The position numbers were made by a program, and so were the translations under genes. Under the pieces are notes generated by a model. It made no database searches and was not told the DNA's origin. It saw only the letters and a program-made list of their open reading frames with translations. From DTKD01 sp050948905 (GTDB lineage: Bacteria > Armatimonadota > UBA5829): a stretch of DNA of 64,000 nucleotides. This document shows positions 41,478 to 50,400 of this stretch, piece by piece. Where the stretch lies: the NCBI GenBank assembly GCA_050948905.1, contig JBMNES010000001.1, positions 1,302,001 through 1,366,000 of the forward strand, written 5' to 3'. Each line of letters starts with the position of its first letter. The first letter of the stretch is position 1.

Positions 41478-44400
41478 ATGAAGTCCAGTAAAGGGCGTTT
41501 ATTCTTAATACTCTTTATTGCGTTGTGGCTGCTTGCTGCAGGCTGTAGCGGGGCGTTTGCTGCTTTAAAGCTAAGCTCTTCTCCGACTGCGGCGACGGCC
41601 AACTCGGTATGGAACATAGCAGCCACGTGGCAGCAGGAGGATGGTATCTGGCCCACCCTGGAGCGCAGCAGCCGCACGGAAGGTCTCATCAACATGGGGC
41701 TGATTGGCGACCGGTGGGGGGCCACGATTGGTACTCCCAGGGCGCTTATTCCGGCGGCCTGGGCCGAATCCTTAACCTGGTGGCGTGCGATGGCTCCGCC
41801 GGATGGATTTATCGGATTTGCCGAGCCGACCGAGATTCTTCCTGATGAAGCCTATCAACCGATTGGTTTTGTCTCCGTTCAGCCTGATCCCGAGCCGGTG
41901 GAGATGAGCTCGCAGGAAACGGATGATCCGGCTTTCTATCACGGTGTTGACTACCTTTCGCTCGAAGCGATAAGCGACACTGCGCAGGAAGTTCCCGTGC
42001 CTGACGCACAGGGCAATGTACCTCCGTGCATCGTTCCCCAGCGGGATGAGGACGATGGTGTAGATGAAGATTCCTCGCGCCCTGCGACCCCGGCGGTAAT
42101 TGTCACTTCGAAGGTCCCGGTGATGCTGGTGGGTGTATGGAGTTCCGCCAGCCGTTCAGCGGCCAGCCGCCTGAAGGCTCGCATTCGAAACGCCGCTGAG
42201 ATATTCCCGAAAGACGACGATAACGACGGCTGGCCAGCTTATAACGTTATCGAGATAATGGAAAAGGACGGCAAGCTGCCTGTTAACGTAAACAGGGTTT
42301 TTGTGAGCTATTATGCTCCGGGAACAAACTACGTTATCACCGAGTCCAGCCCTCTTCCGATGCCTTATACGGTCTATCGGGTCACGCTTTCGGATACCCA
42401 TACGCCGTATCTTCTGATAAATCCTGAGATTCTCAAGCTGGATCCGAATCGGAACGGCGATCTGAATGATAAGAACCTTGAGCCGAAGGACTGTCCTGTG
42501 CTGGGCATATACGGCAGTGCACGCGACGTCTTGACTGGCACCAACTACTTTGATCTGTCGGACCCACTCGATGATCCGGCGCATCCGACTGCGCCTCCGA
42601 GGCCGCGGTATGAGCCTCCGACGAGGGACAATCCATATGGCAGACTATTTTTCACCAAGTTGCCCGACCTCGAGGAGCTTGAGGCTGGCCGGGAGTTCTT
42701 TGTCGTAGTTTCCTCTAATGCAGTCGACGGAGTTTATGCAAACTCTGCCGGATCGGGTGAAAACTATTATTTGCGATCTAACGGCCAGCCGATAGGTTAC
42801 TGTTCTAAATCTGGTGTTATCCGCCTTGCTACCCCGTTATCGGAGAATAGTCTGCAAATTGACGACGATGCTAAGAGGGTTATCAGCGGGCCGCAAGTAT
42901 ATGTGAAATATCGCAAGCTGAGCAAGACATCGTTTACGGTTGCTCAGAGCCCGAAGGTTGAGGTAGTTACAAACGTGACGATTGCCCCTTCCGACCCTGC
43001 CTGGGCGTTCAGCTCAAAAGACGCCAACTGCGGTTATGACGGAGGGAAGTTCGTTATTGATACCAAAGAGCTTCCGTATCCGACTTTCGCTGCGGGGATA
43101 ACCTATTGGGGCAGATATTCGGAAGGTCAGGTGGTCTGGCTCGGTGGCTCTATTCCAATGCGCTACCACGAGAACTCTCCGGTCTCGGGCGCGATATTCC
43201 GAGTTGCTGTAAGCGCTGGTCTGAATATGTCTAACCCAAAACAGCAGCCATTTAACGAGATGGCGTTGAACAGGCCGGCTGTAAATAACAGACTGATATA
43301 CGACCCGCGTTCTCACCCGATGTATTATGACAGTCATCTTGTAGCGGGGCCAGGCGGCGCACCGGCTACGTGCTGGCTGACGGCCGTTGGGCGCTGTGTT
43401 AAGGATCGGGCTATCGTGACATACGAGGTCAAAATCAGTGACAACATCACCGTAACAGTTCACGACTCCCAGCGTGGCGGAACGATCGACCACGGTGGCG
43501 TGTCTGGTAACCGAGACCGGTTGTCTATTATATCCGATGCCGCCCGGCCTTCTTACACGGATGTCGATCCGTTGAGTATTGAACCTCTTAATGACGAGGT
43601 CAACTCCAGCCGCCCGGACGACGGCTCCAGCTCGACTCAGTTCGTGTTCAGAGTCAGATACCACAATCAGGACGGTTTGCAGCCTCTACCTTGGCTGCAC
43701 GAAGCCGACGACTGGTGGAACAGTTGGGGAACAGACAGCAACTCCGGAGTTGTGCTTTATTTGGACCAGAACGGCACCGGTGACTATCGCCCTCACTTTA
43801 TGCAGAGAGAAAACCCGACCGAACCGTCTGCGGCGGGTAGTGGCGGAGACGTCTATGTATATAGAGTAATACCGCACAACAAGCTCGGCACTAGAGGATC
43901 GGGAAGTAACTTGTGGCCAATTCAACGAGGTATTGTAACGTATGCGGGTGCCGCGATCCAAGATAACACTTTGTATCAATCGCTGGCCTGCGGAACCTAT
44001 CACTATTTCTTTGCTTGTTCGGACGACTCTCTCAAGTTCGAAAACGGTAGATTCCCGTTTGAATATCAGAACGCCCGAAAGATGAATCCAGACGATCCAC
44101 TCAGCAAGACCGGGCTTCAGGAATGGGGCCATACCGGCGGCTACTACAGCAGCACCGGCTTGGACCCGTCTTCTCAGCGAGTTGTTACGAACTATCCTGA
44201 TGTTGATCGAGCAAAATACCGCAGGTATAGCTCAAGCGGAACCACGCCCTATGACTCTACTATCTATGTAGATCGACCTGTTCGTGCGCCGGGTAAATTT
44301 GAAGCAGGCAGGGATTATCCTTATCAATACGCTTGCGATGAGCACCCGCGCGTCTCGTGCGAACTGCTTATGCCGTCGTCTGACGCTATGGATGTTCGTT

Positions 44401-47400
44401 ACGACGACGCAAAATACGGCTGGGGCCGATTCTTCGGCACACTGTCTCCCTATAGGTTCGCCGTCAATCCGCTTCTGCCGGGGTCAAGAGGCGCCAGCTC
44501 TGACGCGCAGCGTGCGGAGACATCCGGTTCATTCAGCAAGGACACTAATGTCTTCCGGATTCTATACAAGCAGATAGATAATAAGCCTCCAATCTCTATT
44601 CAGTTGTGGGTAAATAACGCTTCCGAGAAATCGGGAGACACCCCACAGCATACTTATAAGGCTTACTCAATGCTGCCGACCCCAGGCCAGACCGTGAAAG
44701 ACTATCGTAAAGGTGTCTGGTATGAGTATACGCTACAAAGCGGCACGGCGAATCTGCCGCTTGGGCCACACACATATTACTTCACCGCTTATGATGGTGA
44801 GCATAAGGTCAGATGGCCGGTAAGACCGGATAAATATTCGTACAATAATGTCGAGTACGTTGACTGGTGGCATCCGACGGAGAGCCTGGCTTCCGATTAT
44901 GCTGCCGAAGACTACTATGACAACGACTTCGTACCGGGGCCGTATGTCAACAGTGCTCCGAAGATCACCAACTTGTCGGTTACGCCGAGCACTGGCAAGG
45001 AAGGCACCAATTTCGTCTTCCGTGCCACCTACTCCGACGCCGACGGACAGCGTGTCTATTCCGCAAAACTCGTTATTGAAGTGAACGCTGCGGGAGACAA
45101 GCGCACGTTCGATATGTATGTTGATCCCAAATATAGGCTCAACCCGACGGCAGACAATTCCGAGCTTTACAAAACCGGAGTGGATTATCTGCTCGATACG
45201 GCTTCTTTGGGAAATCTGGCGCTTGAGACGGGCACCAGGCGGTTCTATGTTGAGTTTACGGACGACTGGGGCCGATCTGACGATCCCAACGACAGGCGCA
45301 AAGGTGAGACTACCAGAGCTCCTGAAGGATGGAAGACCGGGCCGGTTATTTCCGGCAACGTTGCGCCGACTCTGAGCAAAGGCTCTGTGACCTCTGCAGA
45401 CGGCACCGCAAACGCGGCTACGCTGTGGACGTTTAAGGTTAATTATCGTGACAAGGATAACGACCCGCCGTCGATGGTCAAGTTGTTCATCGGACGATTG
45501 CAGGTTGGCGATAAGACCGTGCCTGAGAGCACTTCCAAGGTCAAAAACGTTATCTGGGACGATGGCAACACGATGATCCCGTCCGATCCTTCGGATACAG
45601 TCTATGCGGACGGGGCGGAGTATTTCTTCCAGACACGTCTGGGAGGTCCTGACGGTGCAGTGCTGGAGCGCGCCAATGTGACGATGAACGACACGCTGAA
45701 CGTAACGCCGGTAGGTGTGCCGTCGAAAGACATCGCCGCTGTTTATGGCGTGTTTATGGAAGGTGATCCGAACAATACCAACTTCTATGCTGGCACTGGG
45801 AAGCCGTTTGCCACTGGAGACCTGACGATTCGACTCGGAACGGCTCTGCCAAACCCGCCCACGGGGCAGGTTTATATGACCTATATGCCGACATCCTCGG
45901 CGATTCAATATTACTATGCATTCGCGGCGCACGATGGCTCTCAATATGCAACCTATGCAAGCTCGTCCAATGACGACCTGCGTTCCGATGCGGCCGGCTG
46001 CTTCGTGCTGCAGGATGCTGACCGAATTGACGAAACACACTACGTCATTCGTCCGCTTATCGCCAGGCAGCTTGTGCTTTCTGCTGCTACCAATACAATC
46101 GATCCGGACCCGAACAGGGTCGGAGATATAATCACTATATTGGGGCTCTATACAAATGAGAACCTGACGGGGACCAACTATGTCAGCTCCCCGATAGACT
46201 ACAAGGGCAAGACTGGGACTGTCACGGTCGGCTCCACAGTGCCGGCGGGCAAGGTCTGGCTGAAGGTCGAGGCAGACACCCCGATAATCGGCCCGCTGCC
46301 TATCGAGTATCCTGAGCATGTTGGAATGCTGCGCGATGCGGAGGTCTTCCAGAACTTCGCTTCCAACCCGCTTCCTCTGCTGTTGACCGATCAGAAGAAC
46401 GGTTTCGTCTCTGACGTGGAGAATCCGGACGGCGGTTTCGACCACGCGGTGCTGTTGATGGACGGCGTGGCGCTTTATGAGGGTAGACCTACCGGCCTGT
46501 ATGTCACCCCTGACTACCCGGCTGATATAGCCTCGGTCGAGGGCGTCTACTGGCTCGATAACCCGGATCAGGATCACAAATATGACAATTACTACGATCC
46601 TTCGCTGCTGGATCCGCCGGCTGTGCGGGAAGGCGGTGTGATCGTAGGCCCTGGCGACTCGCCGGACAAGGTCGTAGTTGCGGATCCTGACGAGGTGTAT
46701 GCGATTCTGGGTGTCTACGACAACCCTGAACTCCAGGGCACCAATTATTATCAAGGCGCCGGTTTCTCTGAAAATGCGAATAAAGACGTCTATCAGTGGC
46801 AGCCTGCTTATGTGCTGGATCCCAGCTTCGTGTGGCCTATCAACCCTGTGGACATAGTCTCTATAAAGGGCGTCTACAGGTCGATGACCGCGACGCCTGC
46901 GACCAATATGTTGCAGCCGGATGCGGACGGTTTCCCGACCACTTACAACCTGCTGCCGTATTCGGGAGTGGATGGCGAGCCGGTTAAGCTTGACGAGCCT
47001 ATGACAGATGACCCGCTTCCGAGCAGGCTCTATATTGCTTACTATCCTCCGGGGACGCCTAACGAACTCGGACAGATAACGCTTACCAGGAAGCTGCCTG
47101 AAGACGTGACCACGGTCTACGTGAAGATATGGGCTAAGGGCTTCAATCCTGGAGACAACCATATCAAGCTGACAGCTAAGTTGCCGGATATATTCACAGC
47201 GGCAACGGTAATTACACGCGGCCAGGTTAAGCCGTCTGAGGCTGGAAAGCTTGACGAAATCGGACAGGTGACGGGCGTATATGTCGAGGGCGATCCTCTC
47301 AACTACTACACTGGCACGCTGAACCCGTTCAAGATGGGCGACGCCAGCATCTATCTCGGCAGCCAACTGCCGGAGACGATTTCGGCGCCTGTTACAATCG

Positions 47401-50400
47401 CGTATCAGCCGAAGGATCGCAATGTCACGATCAAGTATTCGGACATCCGCTATACGCACCTGTTCACTGGCACGGCACAGCAGCCGTTGCTGACCGATTT
47501 CGACGAACCGGCAATCAACCCGTTGATGGTCACCGGTGGAGACTTGTTCTTCGTCCCTGATGGTCGCTATGTCGACAGCATCAATATATTGGGCAACTCG
47601 CTTGATCCTGTAAGTGGATTGCCGAGAGCGATTGACGGCGGTGTGGTCGGTGTGTGGATGTCGCCGGATCTGTCCGGAACCAACTACTTCAACCCGCGCA
47701 GGGTAAACGTCTACGATGACGACCCGAAGGAACTGAGGCTTTCGACCAAGCTGCCTGCGGGTACTGGTCAACTGTTCGCGAGGGCATACCAGAAGGGGAT
47801 GTATTTCATCGACCGCTGGAACCGCACGCTGCGATTCGACGAGAACAGCCCGGTTCAGCCTTTGGATAAGATTCAGGTCAGCTACTTCTTCGGCCAGAGA
47901 ATGCCTAAGAAACTGTTGCCTAATACCCTGCCGAAGCTGACCGAAGGAAAGGTGACTCCGCTGGTCGGGGCGCGCAGTACGCAGTATATCTACAGCGTCA
48001 AGTATACGGACATCGACGGGCCGAACGGCCAGATGCCTGAGTACGTCAGAGTTGTGATTGATGGCGTGGCGTATGACATGACGCCTGTCAGCACTGGCAC
48101 GCCGCTGTATAACGTAGGCGCTGTATATACATATAAGCCTTCTGGCAGTCTGGCCGGAGGATCGCATAGTTACCACTTCGTCGCATCCGACGGGGCGGCG
48201 TATGCGTGGTTTGATAAGAATGGTTCGCATCAGGCTGAGAGAGGCCTGCCTACTCTGAGCATCCTCGACCTCGAAGGGCCGTGGGTCAACGATCCGCCGC
48301 AGCTCTCAAATGGAGCGGCAGCGCCGAACCCGGCTACGGGCGGAATCAGCACTAAGGATAGCGTCGACTATACCGTCACGCTCAGAGATGCGGACAACGA
48401 TCAGCCGTATTTCTACGATCCGCAGCGCGATCCGCTGAGTGGGATTCCGATATCCGGCGCTCCCAGGTTGTGGGTTGATGCGGCAGTGGACGACGATCAG
48501 GCGGCGCCTGTCACAGGTTCGATTGTGGCGCTGGAGGCCGATCCGCTTGAGACATCTCGAAAGAGGGTTATTGTCGTTAAGATCACGGACGCCGAAGGCA
48601 ACCTGGTCGATCCGAACTGGACGACGGATCAGTTTGCCGGCAAGCTGATGCAGATCACTAACGGCGATACCTGGTCGGATATCGCATCGTCGCCGTATCT
48701 GAGGGTGTATTTGATTCAGTCGAATACATACAACAAGCTCACCATTGCGACTGAGAATCTGGAGACTGACCAGCTCATAGTCCCCAAGGATCCTGTCACC
48801 GGTGAATCACGACTGGCGCAGTTCAGGATCAATGGACTCTTGATGTCTAAGGTGAACCCGACGGATCAGAACTACGCTCTGGGCATCGATTATAAGATCA
48901 CTGTGCCGAAACTTGTGGTAGGCACTCATAAATATCACTTCACCGCGAGAACGCGTGAGACCAAGCCGCAGTGGCTGCTGGCTATGGATGAGTATCTTAA
49001 TAAGAATCCATACTCGGAGATGGTTAGATTCCCGGCGGTAGGCGATCTGGCTGGGCCTACGGTCGTCAGCACGACGCCTTCGGGCAACCAGAAGCCTGTG
49101 CTGTCCAGAATCGGTGCATCCACGGTCTATAGAGGGCCGAGGCAGCAGTACTCAACGGTTCTGTCACCCAATAGGGTGCAGCCGTCTAACTACACTGCGC
49201 TGCTGAGCGTCACCGGGGTGCATGTCAACGCTAACGCCGATGCGCATTTGGCCGCAGAGCAGCAGGTAGACTATTACGATTCTACGAGCACGCCGAACCC
49301 GCCGGCTACCGGCGATCCGGTGAAGCTTGCCAGGAATCTACCGGCAATCTCTGTTGACGACGAGATCATTCAGCACGGAACGGTTTCCGACCTGCTGACG
49401 GTGATTCCGGATGTGTCTTCGGCAATTGGGACTGTGTCGGCTGTATATGTCGGCAAAGACCCGCGATTGACTGGAACGGCTTATCCGCCGGCGTCGCCGA
49501 GTCTAAATGGCGACGGCAGCATCACTATGTCCGCGAGCCTGCCTATTGGCACTACGGACGTATACATTAAATACAAACCGGCTACCGCGACGATGGCTAC
49601 TACTGCGGATGGAACAGATAACGTTCCGATCCCGAATGTGAATGAAGTGGCATATGTGGTCGGGGTTTACACGGCTGCGGACGTTGATTTCTCCAGCAAC
49701 CTGGTGGATGTTAGCGGATGGGCTCCGGGAGCTACGTCGGTTCCTCTTTGGGGTGCGCCGATTGCCTCCGGCACAGGGCTGGTGGTTAAGTATGTTCCAT
49801 GGCCTCCGGTATATGTCGACTACTTCTCACCTGAACCTGGTACTGCGAGGACGCCGATTCATGGCATCTTCGTCGCTGGTGAGCCGCTTACGTTCAAGGT
49901 CAATTATAAGGACGCCGACGGCGATCCGCCGACCTATCACGACGGCGTGCAGGGTTACGTCCAGGTGGTCTTCAGTGACACTGGTCGCACCTCGCAGCTC
50001 GTGCCTATGGGCACAGGCAGCAGCTACATTTCAGGCATGCCGTTCGGCGTGACTTTGACCGACGTGCCGGAGGGAACGCATCCGTATCACTTCGAGGCCT
50101 CTGACGGTTATGAGGTGACCAAGTACTACGGCAGCGGGACGGCGGCTAATCCTGAGAGGATTCAGGTCAACTACAAGCCTACATTGACCAACGGCAGCGT
50201 CGACCACACATCTGGCGCGGCATCGTTCACGTTTACCGTGAAGTATACCGACCGCGACAACGTGGCCCCGGCTGCAGGCGGTTATGTCAAGGTGATATTG
50301 AAGCACAGGACAGATCCTTCTGTGATGATTACTGTTCCGATGACTACTCTCGACCTGACGCCGAATTACTCCATGGGAGTGCTCTATACGGGTACGGTCG

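Noticed and set aside
44733..48230. 1165-codon open frame on the minus strand opposite the giant lipoprotein gene
   Set aside because: It is antisense to a gene with a signal peptide, ribosome-binding site and clear domain repeats. Its translation is Arg/Ile/Val-rich with no domain, as expected from the codon bias of the plus strand.
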